A DNA stretch of 64,000 bases from Acinetobacter defluvii (lineage in GTDB: Bacteria; Pseudomonadota; Gammaproteobacteria; Pseudomonadales; Moraxellaceae): positions 1,922,001-1,986,000 of the forward strand of contig NZ_CP029397.2 in the NCBI RefSeq assembly GCF_001704615.3. The letters run 5' to 3'. The position numbers and the translations under genes were made by a program. Below, piece after piece: positions 49,207-57,383 of the stretch (positions within the stretch are counted from its first letter, which is position 1; each line of letters opens with the position of its first letter). Under the pieces are notes generated by a model. The model saw only the letters and a list, made by a program, of their open reading frames with translations, did no database searches and was not told where the DNA came from.

Positions 49207-49216
49207 TCAAAAAAGC

Positions 49217-49246
49217 CAAACCATTCTAATTATTTAGGATGGTTTG
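49217..49246 (+). other. Intra-operon hairpin between catC and catI
   Basis: AAACCAT-C-TAA and TTAGGATGGTTT pair almost perfectly, but no T tract follows. It may protect or tune the catBC part of the transcript rather than end it. Confidence 0.4.
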
Positions 49247-49407
49247 AATCCATTTTATACACCATTATTTAAAGCTGAATAACTCAGCACAATGTTTCAA
49301 ATGGATATTCGGCTTGTAAAGAATAGACAGCATAATTTTTATGCATAAGTATTTTGAAGTGATATTTACGCATAGCAATATATGGAAATGTAGATAAGGT
49401 TAAGGTC

Positions 49408-50094
49408 ATGATTGATAAAAGCTCAACTTCCCTCAAGGAAGTTCTTTCGCAAATTAAAGACGGTTCAACTGTAATGATTGGTGGGTTTGGTACAGCAGGA
49501 CAACCTGCTGAACTGATTGATGGATTGATTGAGCTAGGTATCAAAGATCTTGTCATTGTCAATAACAATGCAGGTAATGGTGACTATGGCTTAGCCAAAC
49601 TTTTAAAATCTGGTGCAGTCCGTAAAATTATTTGCTCATTCCCACGTCAGTCTGATTCATGGGTATTTGATGAATTGTATCGTGCAGGAAAAATTGAACT
49701 CGAGCTCGTACCACAAGGCAATTTAGCTTGTCGTATCCAAGCGGCAGGTATGGGGCTTGGTCCAATTTACACACCGACAGGTTTTGGAACTTTGTTGGCA
49801 GAAGGTAAACCAACTTTAAATTATGAAGGTAAAGATTTCGTTTTAGAAAATCCAATCAAAGCGGATTTTGCCTTAATCAAAGCCCACCAAGGCGACCGTT
49901 GGGGCAATTTAGTCTATCGTAAATCTGCACGTAACTTTGGTCCAATTATGGCGATGGCAGCAGAAATCACCATTGCACAAGTATCTGAAGTCGTTGAACT
50001 GGGTGCGCTCGATCCTGAACACATCATCACACCAGGAATATTTGTTCAACATGTTGTTGCTGTCGGTTCTACTGACAATAAAGCACAGTCATAA
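49408..50094 (+). CDS. catI: 3-oxoadipate CoA-transferase subunit A
   Basis: 228-residue alpha subunit that, with CatJ, moves CoA from succinyl-CoA to 3-oxoadipate. The GGFGTAGQPAELIDGL coenzyme-A-binding loop and NNNAGNGDYGLAKLL are present. PcaI is nearly identical in sequence; the name CatI follows from operon position between catC and catF as in ADP1. AAGG precedes the ATG. Confidence 0.92.
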   Translation: MIDKSSTSLKEVLSQIKDGSTVMIGGFGTAGQPAELIDGLIELGIKDLVIVNNNAGNGDYGLAKLLKSGAVRKIICSFPRQSDSWVFDELYRAGKIELELVPQGNLACRIQAAGMGLGPIYTPTGFGTLLAEGKPTLNYEGKDFVLENPIKADFALIKAHQGDRWGNLVYRKSARNFGPIMAMAAEITIAQVSEVVELGALDPEHIITPGIFVQHVVAVGSTDNKAQS

Positions 50095-50111
50095 GATACG
50101 GAGAAATTAAA

Positions 50112-50762
50112 ATGAGTTATAACAAATTAAGCCGTGATCAAATTGCTGAACGTGTGGCACAAGATATTCCAGATGGCGCTTATGTGAACTTGGGTATTGG
50201 TTTACCGACTAAAATCTCAAATTATTTGCCATCAGACAAAGATGTTTTTTTACACTCTGAAAATGGTCTACTCGCTTTTGGTCCTCCCCCAGAAAAAGGT
50301 GAAGAAGACCCTGAATTAATCAACGCAGGTAAAGAATTTGTCACCATGCTGACGGGTGGAGCATTTTTTCATCATGGTGATTCCTTTGCCATGATGCGTG
50401 GTGGTCACTTAGATATTGCTGTATTGGGCGCCTTTCAAGTTGCTGAAAATGGTGATTTGGCCAACTGGCATACAGGTGCACCCGATGCGATTCCTGCGGT
50501 GGGTGGTGCGATGGATTTAGCCGTTGGTGCGAAGAAAGTGTTTATTACTACTGATCATGTCACCAAGAAAGGCGAACCGAAAATTGTCGCTGAACTGTCA
50601 TATCCAGCTACAAGTTTGAAATGTGTAGACCGTATTTACACTGATCTTTGTGTGATTGATGTAACAACAGAAGGTCTGAAAGTGATTGAAAAAGTAGATG
50701 GTTTAAGCTTTGAGGAATTGCAGTCGATGACAGGTGCTAAGTTGATTGATACCACGGTTTAA
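50112..50762 (+). CDS. catJ: 3-oxoadipate CoA-transferase subunit B
   Basis: 216-residue beta subunit carrying the catalytic Glu in SENGLLAFGP and the G-rich VNLGIGLPT loop. It lies 17 bases after catI with GGAG spacing. As with catI, the name rests on operon context rather than on sequence differences from PcaJ. Confidence 0.92.
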   Translation: MSYNKLSRDQIAERVAQDIPDGAYVNLGIGLPTKISNYLPSDKDVFLHSENGLLAFGPPPEKGEEDPELINAGKEFVTMLTGGAFFHHGDSFAMMRGGHLDIAVLGAFQVAENGDLANWHTGAPDAIPAVGGAMDLAVGAKKVFITTDHVTKKGEPKIVAELSYPATSLKCVDRIYTDLCVIDVTTEGLKVIEKVDGLSFEELQSMTGAKLIDTTV

Positions 50763-50846
50763 AACAGCTTAACGATATTTAAAAACTCCCTAAGTACCTT
50801 TTTTAAATGTGAATATAACCAATAAACCTCTTTTCACATTGGAAAG

Positions 50847-50990
50847 TCTCCCTCCTCTCAGGAGGGACTAAGGGAGGTGAAGCATTAAAACAGTATTGAA
50901 TCGCGAATGGACCAGTCCCTCTTTTCAAAAAGGGACTTCAAAGCATAAATCTCCCCTCTTGCGAAGCACTGCTTCGCAAGGGAGGGATTC
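50847..50990. repeat. Cluster of three palindromes between catJ and catF
   Basis: Three stem-forming sequences follow each other: a CCCTCCT/AGGAGGG stem at 50849-50876, AGTCCCT/AGGGACT at 50914-50937, and a long CTTGCGAAGCA/TGCTTCGCAAG stem at 50957-50979 bounded by CTCCC and GGGAGG. They break up a 249-base spacer in the operon and look like REP/BIME-type repeats, which can stabilise or attenuate the transcript. A similar unit recurs between catF and catD. Confidence 0.7.
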
Positions 50991-51011
50991 AAAGATTTTG
51001 GAATATAGAAC

Positions 51012-52217
51012 ATGAAAAACGCATATATCATTGATGCCATCCGTACCCCATTTGGACGTTATGCAGGCGGTCTTGCGCCAATTCGTGCTGATGATCTTGG
51101 TGCATTACCCATCAAGGCATTGATGGAACGTAATCCATCTGTGAATTGGGAATTGGTTGACGATGTTATTTATGGCTGTGCCAACCAAGCAGGTGAAGAC
51201 AACCGTAATGTTGGACGTATGTCTGCACTTTTGGCAGGTGTGCCGTATCAAGTGCCTGCAACGACAGTAAATCGTTTATGTGGTTCGTCTCTAGATGCTG
51301 TAGCAATGGCAGCGCGTACGATTAAAGCAGGTGAAGCTGATCTGATTATTGCAGGCGGTGTGGAAAGCATGAGCCGTGCACCATTGGTAATGGGCAAATC
51401 TGACAGTGCTTATGGGCGTAGTCAAAAACTTGAAGACACCACCATGGGTTGGCGTTTTATCAATCCAAAGCTGAAAGAAATGTATGGTGTTGACACCATG
51501 CCACAAACAGCCGAAAACGTCGCTGAACAATTCAATGTCAATCGTGCAGATCAAGACAGATTTGCCTTAGAAAGCCAAAAACGAACTGCAATTGCACAAG
51601 CCAATGGTTTCTTTAACAAAGAGATTATTACTGTCACCATTCCGCAACGTAAAGGCGATGCCATTGTCATTGATACCGATGAACATCCTCGTGCATCAAC
51701 CACAGCTGAAGGCTTAGCCAAACTTAAACCTGTAGTTAAAGCTGATGGAACAGTCACCGCAGGTAATGCATCTGGAATTAATGATGGTGCAGCAGCCCTT
51801 TTAATTGCATCGGATGATGCAGTTGCAAAATATGGTTTAAAAGCGCGTGCTAAAATTATTGGTGCAACCACGGTTGGTGTTGAACCTCGCATCATGGGAT
51901 TTGCACCTGCGCCTGCAATCAAAAAATTGCTTGCTCAAACAAGTTTAACTTTAGATCAAATGGATGTAATTGAACTGAATGAAGCTTTTGCAGCACAAGC
52001 TTTGGCAGTCACGCGTGATCTCGGTTTAGAAGATGGTGCAAAACACGTCAATCCAAATGGTGGAGCAATTGCGATTGGTCATCCGCTTGGTGCATCAGGT
52101 GCACGTTTAGTCACAACAGCCCTGAATCAACTTGAAGCAACCCATGGTCAATATGCACTGTGTTCAATGTGTATTGGTGTCGGTCAAGGGATCGCTTTGA
52201 TTATTGAACGTGTTTAA
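51012..52217 (+). CDS. catF: 3-oxoadipyl-CoA thiolase CatF
   Basis: 401-residue thiolase that splits 3-oxoadipyl-CoA to succinyl-CoA and acetyl-CoA. Nucleophile Cys90 lies in NRLCGSSLDAV; the second set is NEAFAAQ, GHPLGASGARL and CSMCIGVGQG with the acid/base Cys. Name CatF by its place in the cat operon; PcaF is the near-identical paralogue in ADP1. Confidence 0.94.
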   Translation: MKNAYIIDAIRTPFGRYAGGLAPIRADDLGALPIKALMERNPSVNWELVDDVIYGCANQAGEDNRNVGRMSALLAGVPYQVPATTVNRLCGSSLDAVAMAARTIKAGEADLIIAGGVESMSRAPLVMGKSDSAYGRSQKLEDTTMGWRFINPKLKEMYGVDTMPQTAENVAEQFNVNRADQDRFALESQKRTAIAQANGFFNKEIITVTIPQRKGDAIVIDTDEHPRASTTAEGLAKLKPVVKADGTVTAGNASGINDGAAALLIASDDAVAKYGLKARAKIIGATTVGVEPRIMGFAPAPAIKKLLAQTSLTLDQMDVIELNEAFAAQALAVTRDLGLEDGAKHVNPNGGAIAIGHPLGASGARLVTTALNQLEATHGQYALCSMCIGVGQGIALIIERV

Positions 52218-52232
52218 GAAATAACAGCTCTT

Positions 52233-52269
52233 TCTTCCTTCCTTTCTCAAAGGAGGGATTGAGGGAGGA
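52233..52269. repeat. REP-like palindrome between catF and catD
   Basis: CTTCCTTCCTTTCTC pairs imperfectly with the GGAGGGATTGAGGGAGG that follows. Sequence and layout match the first palindrome of the catJ-catF cluster, so the two belong to one repeat family. It overlaps the region where the catD ribosome site lies. Confidence 0.55.
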
Positions 52270-52282
52270 TTAGGAAAAGAAA

Positions 52283-53059
52283 ATGCCAAAATTTACCTCT
52301 AACGATGCCGAAATTAACTACCAAACTTTTGGTAATGCCAATCAGTCTGCCGTTGTATTTTCAAATTCACTGGGTACAAAATACAGCATGTGGCAACCGC
52401 AAATTGATGCCCTAAAAGATGATTTCTTTATCATTTGCTATGACACGCGTGGTCACGGCGCATCTTCTGCCCCACAAGGTCCCTATACCATTGACCAACT
52501 TGGACAAGATGTAATCAACCTACTTGACCATCTAAATGTTAAAAAAGCCAATTTCTGTGGTATTTCAATGGGAGGTTTGACAGGTCAATGGCTTGCCATT
52601 CATAAACCCGAATATTTTAACCATGTCGTTGTATGTAATACCGCAGCCAAAATCGGTCAACAACAAGCATGGAATGATCGTGCCAAACTGGTACGTGAAC
52701 AAGGGCTACAACCAATTGCTGCAACTGCAGCTACACGTTGGTTCACAGAACGCTTTATCCAAAGCCAAGCCGCAATTGTAGAGTCTTTAAGTAACGACTT
52801 AGGAGCTGGCAGCGCAGAAGGTTATGCAAGTTGTTGCGAAGCTTTGGCTAAGGCGGATTTACGTGAAAACTTAAAAAGTATAACTGTGCCCGTTTTGGTC
52901 ATTGCGGGTCAACAAGACCCAGTAACAACTGTTGCAGATGGTCAGTTTATAGTAGATCGTATTGCAAACAGTCAACTGTTTGAAATCAATGCTTCCCATA
53001 TTTCAAATATCGAATGTCCAGAAGAGTTTACTCAAGCAGTACGCCAGTTTATTAAGTAA
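52283..53059 (+). CDS. catD: 3-oxoadipate enol-lactonase CatD
   Basis: 258-residue alpha/beta hydrolase. The nucleophile elbow is GISMGG with Ser95. The oxyanion strand VVFSNSLGTKYSMW and CYDTRGHGASS are typical, and the catalytic His is in NASHISNIE near the end. It opens the enol-lactone made by CatC. Last gene of the cat operon; a terminator follows. Confidence 0.93.
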   Translation: MPKFTSNDAEINYQTFGNANQSAVVFSNSLGTKYSMWQPQIDALKDDFFIICYDTRGHGASSAPQGPYTIDQLGQDVINLLDHLNVKKANFCGISMGGLTGQWLAIHKPEYFNHVVVCNTAAKIGQQQAWNDRAKLVREQGLQPIAATAATRWFTERFIQSQAAIVESLSNDLGAGSAEGYASCCEALAKADLRENLKSITVPVLVIAGQQDPVTTVADGQFIVDRIANSQLFEINASHISNIECPEEFTQAVRQFIK

Positions 53060-53093
53060 TTACTCTGCAATTTTAATTTATTTTTTTCTTAAG

Positions 53094-53125
53094 GATGTAA
53101 TATCAATGTATTGCATCTTTTTTTG
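53094..53125 (+). terminator. Terminator of the cat operon
   Basis: GATGTAATA and TATTGCATC form a stem with one wobble pair, followed by eight T, 35 bases after the catD stop. Confidence 0.8.
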
Positions 53126-53166
53126 TGACGCACTTTTAACTGCTGTGTGCTGAAATATGGAGTAAA

Positions 53167-53376
53167 CTAAATATCCCCATAGGCGCTTTTATTATTCGCA
53201 AAATCAGGTATTAAGGTTGCTAATTTCAATGCCATTTGCTTTTCCTCACGCAACTTGAGAGTATTTACCTGTATTTTCGCACATCGTATCAACCACGCTT
53301 TATTGGTTTTGGTAGTTTCATAAAAACCTAAAATCCTTGACGTAAATTTAACTGTGAAAACGGCAAAAAGCGCAGA
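53167..53376 (-). pseudogene. C-terminal fragment of an unknown protein
   Basis: One minus-strand frame is open for 69 codons: SALFAVFTVKFTSRILGFYETTKTNKAWLIRCAKIQ, then VNTLKLREEKQMALKLATLIPDFANNKSAYGDI and a stop. It has protein-like composition but no good start codon (first TTG is at codon 29). It may be the tail of a gene cut off when the accessory DNA was rearranged. Family unknown. Confidence 0.4.
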
Positions 53377-53422
53377 TTATGCCGATATTACTGATAACAG
53401 TATATAAATTTCAGGCATTAAA

Positions 53423-53458
53423 AAGGGTTTTAAGCCATTGAAATGTCTTAAAACCCTT
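53423..53458 (-). terminator. Terminator for minus-strand transcription
   Basis: AAGGGTTTTAAG and CTTAAAACCCTT form a perfect 12-bp stem. On the minus strand it is followed by TTTT, about 200 bases beyond the zinc-ribbon protein gene. Confidence 0.7.
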
Positions 53459-53658
53459 GTGCCATAAGGCTTGTATCTTGGTAGGTTTAACCTCTACCAA
53501 ACTTTTATATAAACAATTGTTTTATATTTAATTATTTTTAAGATAAATTTTAGTGTACACCACAGTGTACAAATTATCTGTTGCTAGGTTTTATAATAAG
53601 CCTAATACATAACATTAAAGGTATGGTCATTTTATTATTTTTAAATTAAATACCTCAT

Positions 53659-54240
53659 TCACATATTCTCAAACTTATCTATGAATGCTTGAAAGTTTAC
53701 TAAAAATTGCCTTTCATACTCATCATGCTTGGCGACCATCGCCTTAAATGTTTTATGGTGCATGTTTAAAGGTTTGCTTATTCTTTTAATAAATGGCACA
53801 TGGTTATAACTCCAACCTAGCTTATCCCTCATTTTGTGCATGTGGTAACGTGGCTTATCTTTTTCGCTCATTTGCTGAATGGCATAGTTTGCATTATTAC
53901 AATGTCTGCATGTGAAATATCCGCTTTCCGAAAAATACAGTTTGGCAACTCGCTTTCTACATTTTTGGGATGGACATATAAACCATGACCGTGTTCCGCC
54001 GTAGTGACAGGTAGTTCGATCTATACGGATGATATAGCAATAAGATTCACCATTGCAGTGATAAGAAAGCGTTAATTGTTGATCTTGATATCTGTAATCA
54101 ATATTAGCTCTTGTTTCATTGGTCTTTGCATCTCTCCAGTAATATGAGCCTGTACCATTTTTAAAGATGCCTTGTTTCTGCATCACTCGGCTATCCATTG
54201 CTCTTAGGCTCTCAATTTGTACTTTTGATTGCTTAAACAT
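53659..54240 (-). CDS. Zinc-ribbon protein of mobile elements
   Basis: 193 residues. The central part carries CPSQKC and, 16 residues later, CRHC, a four-Cys zinc site inside WFICPSQKCRKRVAKLYFSESGYFTCRHCNNANYAIQ. This motif is found in hypothetical proteins on many proteobacterial integrative elements; no function is established. The C-terminal half is basic and helical. ATG 54240 is used, though its GAGG is too close; a TTG two codons upstream is possible. It lies just left of the IS66-family copy. Confidence 0.65.
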   Translation of the reverse strand: MFKQSKVQIESLRAMDSRVMQKQGIFKNGTGSYYWRDAKTNETRANIDYRYQDQQLTLSYHCNGESYCYIIRIDRTTCHYGGTRSWFICPSQKCRKRVAKLYFSESGYFTCRHCNNANYAIQQMSEKDKPRYHMHKMRDKLGWSYNHVPFIKRISKPLNMHHKTFKAMVAKHDEYERQFLVNFQAFIDKFENM

Positions 54241-54528
54241 CCTCAAAACTCACTATTTTTGAATAAAAAGGCTTATTTTTGATGAAAATAGGGCTAAAAA
54301 TGACTAGAAATAGCTATAAAACAACTAAAAACTCGCTATTTTACCTTGACAGTTAGCACTTTGTATAACGCGGCTCTAAGCCTTATACAGCAATAATTAC
54401 AAGGAATTTAAGCATTTTTCCGTTGCACTTTTTCCCTAATGAGTAAGCATCCGGCTAACACAGCCTTACCAAGCGATCCTATAAGCCTTAATTTAGTTCC
54501 CACCTAAAAACAAGTGGGGACTTAATCC

Positions 54529-54912
54529 ATGAACATGGATATATATTCAGCAACACCTCCTGTTGCTAAAAAACGCAGAACATACAGCAAAGAATTCAAA
54601 CTCAGTATTGTCAATGCCTGTAAAAATCCTAATACCTCGATCGCTTCGGTCGCACTGCAACATAGTATTAATGCCAACCTTGTCAGTCGTTGGATCAGGA
54701 TCTTCAGCCATCATGAGGGTGCCGTGCAGGATCCTACTCATGTGAATCCAGCATTTATTGCTTTGCCTTACACTGCTGCAATCAGCCAACCTATTGATGA
54801 GAGGATCACGTTGTGTATCACCGTGCCTCATACGAATAATGATATTCAGCTAAAATGGCAGACATCAGAAATACCTGCCTTGGCAGAATTACTCAAGGCA
54901 CTTGCAACATGA
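54529..54912 (+). CDS. tnpA: IS66-family accessory protein TnpA
   Basis: 127 residues with an N-terminal HTH of the transposase_8 type (KKRRTYSKEFKLSIVNACKNPNTSIASVALQHSINANLVSRWIRIF). Required for transposition of IS66 elements, but its exact task is unclear. Its stop overlaps the start of tnpB as ATGA. Confidence 0.9.
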   Translation: MNMDIYSATPPVAKKRRTYSKEFKLSIVNACKNPNTSIASVALQHSINANLVSRWIRIFSHHEGAVQDPTHVNPAFIALPYTAAISQPIDERITLCITVPHTNNDIQLKWQTSEIPALAELLKALAT

Positions 54913-55244
54913 TCCGCATTGATGAAATCTGGTTGTCTACTCAGCCCATGGACATGCGTGCAGGTATGGATACGACCATGGCTCAGGTGGTGAGAGCCTT
55001 TGGCTACATCAAACCGCATTGTGCTTACCTGTTCTGTAATAAACGTGGCCATCGCATGAAAGTACTGGTACATGATGGACTGGGCATCTGGCTGTGTGCC
55101 CGGCGGCTGGAACAGGGCAAATTTCACTGGGCTCAAGTTCACCAAGGTGAAACCGTGGCCCTCAGCCCGGAACAGTTACAGGCACTGATCCAAGGTTTGC
55201 CCTGGCAGCGCATTGGACGACAGCAGGTGGTGACGATGCTTTAA
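54909..55244 (+). CDS. tnpB: IS66-family Orf2 protein TnpB
   Basis: 111 residues: MIRIDEIWLSTQPMDMRAGMDTTMAQVVRAFGYIKPHCAYLFCNKRGHRMKVLVHDGLGIWLCARRLEQGKFHW is a textbook IS66 Orf2. The start ATG 54909 is translationally coupled to tnpA; a longer in-frame start at 54855 is rejected. Not related to the RNA-guided TnpB of IS200/IS605. Confidence 0.92.
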   Translation: MIRIDEIWLSTQPMDMRAGMDTTMAQVVRAFGYIKPHCAYLFCNKRGHRMKVLVHDGLGIWLCARRLEQGKFHWAQVHQGETVALSPEQLQALIQGLPWQRIGRQQVVTML

Positions 55245-55318
55245 ACCAGGCTGTTCCATTCTGCTATTCTCCAAACGTTCTATTTCATTCTTCTCATGAC
55301 CTCAGGCATACTGCGGTC

Positions 55319-56965
55319 ATGAATACGCTGCCTGACTTAAGCCAACTGACCCATGAACAACTGCTGGAATTCACCAGACAGTTGGCGATGCAGCATCAGT
55401 CTCTAGCACAATCAAATCAAGAATTAGAAAAATCAAACCAGCAATTGGATGCCAAAGTTCAACATCTTGAAGTCACCAATCAGCAATTAGATTCTAAAGT
55501 TCAACATCTTTCTATTCTCAATCAAAAATACGAGCATGAACTCGCACTATTTAAACAGCACAAATTCGGCAGTAAAAACGAACATCTCACTGCAAAACAA
55601 ATCCACCTGTGGGATGAAGCGGTTGAAGAAGATATTGCTGCGGTTGATCTAGAACTGGAACGGCTAAATGCAGATAAAACCGATGCAGCGACACAGAAAG
55701 CCAAAACCAATAAACCTAAACGTCGACCACTGCCAGATCATCTACACACCATCCGTATTGAGCATGAACCTGCATCAACCCAATGCGCTTGTGGCTGCCA
55801 ACTCCGTCGTATCGGCGAAGATGTCAGTGAAAAACTGCATTTCAGACCGGCACAGTTCTATAAGGAACAGCATGTGCGTGGTAAATGGGTCTGTGATCAG
55901 TGTGACACCCTGACTCAGCAAGCGATGCCCGCCTATGTGATTGATAAAGGCATTGCTTCACCTGAACTGCTCAGCCATGTTTTGGTATCGAAATATGCCG
56001 ATCATTTGCCGCTGTACCGTCAACGTCTGATCTATCAGCGGGCGGGAATCGAACTTTCTAGATCAACTTTATCTGACTGGATAGGTCGCTGCGGTGTAGA
56101 ACTGGAACCTCTAGCCAATGCCTTAAAAGAGGTGGTACTACAACAGCAGGTGCTGCATGCAGATGAAACACCGGTCACCATCATGCGGATGGGTGAGAAT
56201 GATAAAAAACCGAAGAAAGGTTATGTCTGGGCCTATGCCACTACACAGTACAATCCAGTTCAGGCGGTGATCTATGACTTTCAGGATAGTCGTTCAGGCC
56301 AGCATGCTGCAGAGTTCTTGAAAGGCTGGCAGGGTTATCTAGTCTGTGATGATTACAGTGGTTATAAAGCACGCTTTAAATCAGGCCAGGTCATTGAGGT
56401 GGGCTGCATGGCCCATGCACGTCGTAAATTCCATGAACTGCATGTAACTGGGAAAAGTCAGGTCGCTGAACAGGCATTAGTGCTGATTCAGAAACTGTAT
56501 GCGATAGAAGCAGAGCTCAGGAAAAAGACCGATGGTACAGCGGAAGACCGCCGCGAATACCGACAACAGCATAGTCAACCAGTGATGCAACAACTATATG
56601 AATGGCTCAACCAACATCATCTGACAGTGCCATCGAGTTCTCCCACCGCCAAGGCCATCAATTACACTCTGAAGCGTTGGCCAGCTTTAAGCCGCTATCT
56701 GGATGATGGCAATCTACCTATTTGCAATAATTGGGTCGAGAATCAGATGCGTCCCTGGGCGTTGGGGCGCAAGAACTGGCTGTTTGCAGGTTCGCTGCGC
56801 AGTGGTCAGCGAGCGGCAAACATCATGACGTTAATCCAGTCAGCAAAGCTGAATGGCTTGGATCCGTATGCCTATTTAAGTGATGTGCTGAAAAGGCTGC
56901 CGACACATAAAGTGACCCAGATTGAAGAGTTACTGCCACACTGCTGGAAACCTAAATCGAATTAA
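55319..56965 (+). CDS. tnpC: IS66-family transposase TnpC
   Basis: 548-residue DDE transposase. A coiled-coil N-terminus with two near-repeats (QQLDAKVQHLEVTN, QQLDSKVQHLSILN) precedes a zinc-finger-like part (CACGCQLRRIG ... WVCDQCDTL). The catalytic core follows with HADETPVTIM, VCDDYSGYKARFKSG, GCMAHARRKFHEL and the IS66 C-terminal NNWVENQMRPWALGRKNWLFAGS. Uninterrupted, so the element is probably competent. Confidence 0.94.
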   Translation: MNTLPDLSQLTHEQLLEFTRQLAMQHQSLAQSNQELEKSNQQLDAKVQHLEVTNQQLDSKVQHLSILNQKYEHELALFKQHKFGSKNEHLTAKQIHLWDEAVEEDIAAVDLELERLNADKTDAATQKAKTNKPKRRPLPDHLHTIRIEHEPASTQCACGCQLRRIGEDVSEKLHFRPAQFYKEQHVRGKWVCDQCDTLTQQAMPAYVIDKGIASPELLSHVLVSKYADHLPLYRQRLIYQRAGIELSRSTLSDWIGRCGVELEPLANALKEVVLQQQVLHADETPVTIMRMGENDKKPKKGYVWAYATTQYNPVQAVIYDFQDSRSGQHAAEFLKGWQGYLVCDDYSGYKARFKSGQVIEVGCMAHARRKFHELHVTGKSQVAEQALVLIQKLYAIEAELRKKTDGTAEDRREYRQQHSQPVMQQLYEWLNQHHLTVPSSSPTAKAINYTLKRWPALSRYLDDGNLPICNNWVENQMRPWALGRKNWLFAGSLRSGQRAANIMTLIQSAKLNGLDPYAYLSDVLKRLPTHKVTQIEELLPHCWKPKSN

Positions 56966-57002
56966 AATTGGTATGGGATTCAGCGGACGCTTACCCTAAT
57001 GA

Positions 57003-57221
57003 TTTAGGTAAAGCAAGATAAAACTCATATACTTTGAGCTAAATAAATAACCATTTAGATATATGTATTGTAGCTAGATAAGGAGATTTAGCTTTAAAGT
57101 GAACTGATCGGCTGCTTTCCTTCATGCGCTTCAGTGCATTTTATTCTACTGGTGAGTTGTTCGGGTTCATTATGTTTTTCACATTTCAAATGGCGAGTTC
57201 AATCGCCTTGATCTGTAGACA
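57003..57221. other. Spacer right of the IS66-family copy
   Basis: About 220 bases with no convincing gene or structure. The left half is A/T-rich. Confidence 0.35.
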
Positions 57222-57296
57222 ATGACAACTAAAAACAACCGTCCAAAAGCTTGTCGTCAAAAAAGACGGACAGGCATATCTGAGCTGCTCCCTTAA
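57222..57296 (+). CDS. Possible small ORF (24 codons), basic
   Basis: ATG 57222 starts MTTKNNRPKACRQKRRTGISELLP, a strongly basic short peptide. Its TAA is followed at once by the ATG of a second small frame, suggesting coupling or one gene split by a frameshift. No relative is recognised and no clear Shine-Dalgarno is seen. Confidence 0.25.
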   Translation: MTTKNNRPKACRQKRRTGISELLP

Positions 57297-57383
57297 ATGA
57301 AGGATGAGGTAATAGCAGTACCATTTATCGATAGTGCTTTTTCATTATTCTTAGATAGATTAATAATGGCCATGAAGCTTTAA
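57297..57383 (+). CDS. Possible small ORF (28 codons), hydrophobic
   Basis: MKDEVIAVPFIDSAFSLFLDRLIMAMKL, starting directly after the stop of the preceding small frame. It overlaps the end of the convergent FRG-domain gene by four bases. It could be a small membrane peptide or chance. No relatives recognised. Confidence 0.25.
   Translation: MKDEVIAVPFIDSAFSLFLDRLIMAMKL

Larger units (their letters stand above)
53126..53658. other. Gene-poor left part of the accessory region
   Basis: Besides the fragment and terminator listed separately, it holds GTGTAC direct repeats (53554-53572), a GGTAGG/CCTCTACC hairpin near 53480, and A/T-rich DNA. No tRNA, integrase or clear attachment site was found, so the exact junction between cat operon flank and accessory DNA is not defined. 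Confidence 0.4.
54443..56994 (+). mobile_element. Complete IS66-family insertion sequence, 2552 bp
   Basis: Ends GTAAGCATCCGGCT (54443) and, inverted, GTAAGCGTCCGCT (ending 56994) are IS66-type terminal repeats. The 8-bp target CCTAATGA is repeated exactly on both sides (54435-54442 and 56995-57002), the duplication size of IS66. It holds tnpA, tnpB and tnpC, all intact, so the insertion is recent and may be active. Confidence 0.93.

Noticed and set aside
53126..53658. XerC/XerD dif-like site
   Set aside because: CATAACATTAAA near 53609 recalls part of a dif arm, but no second arm at 6-base spacing is present.
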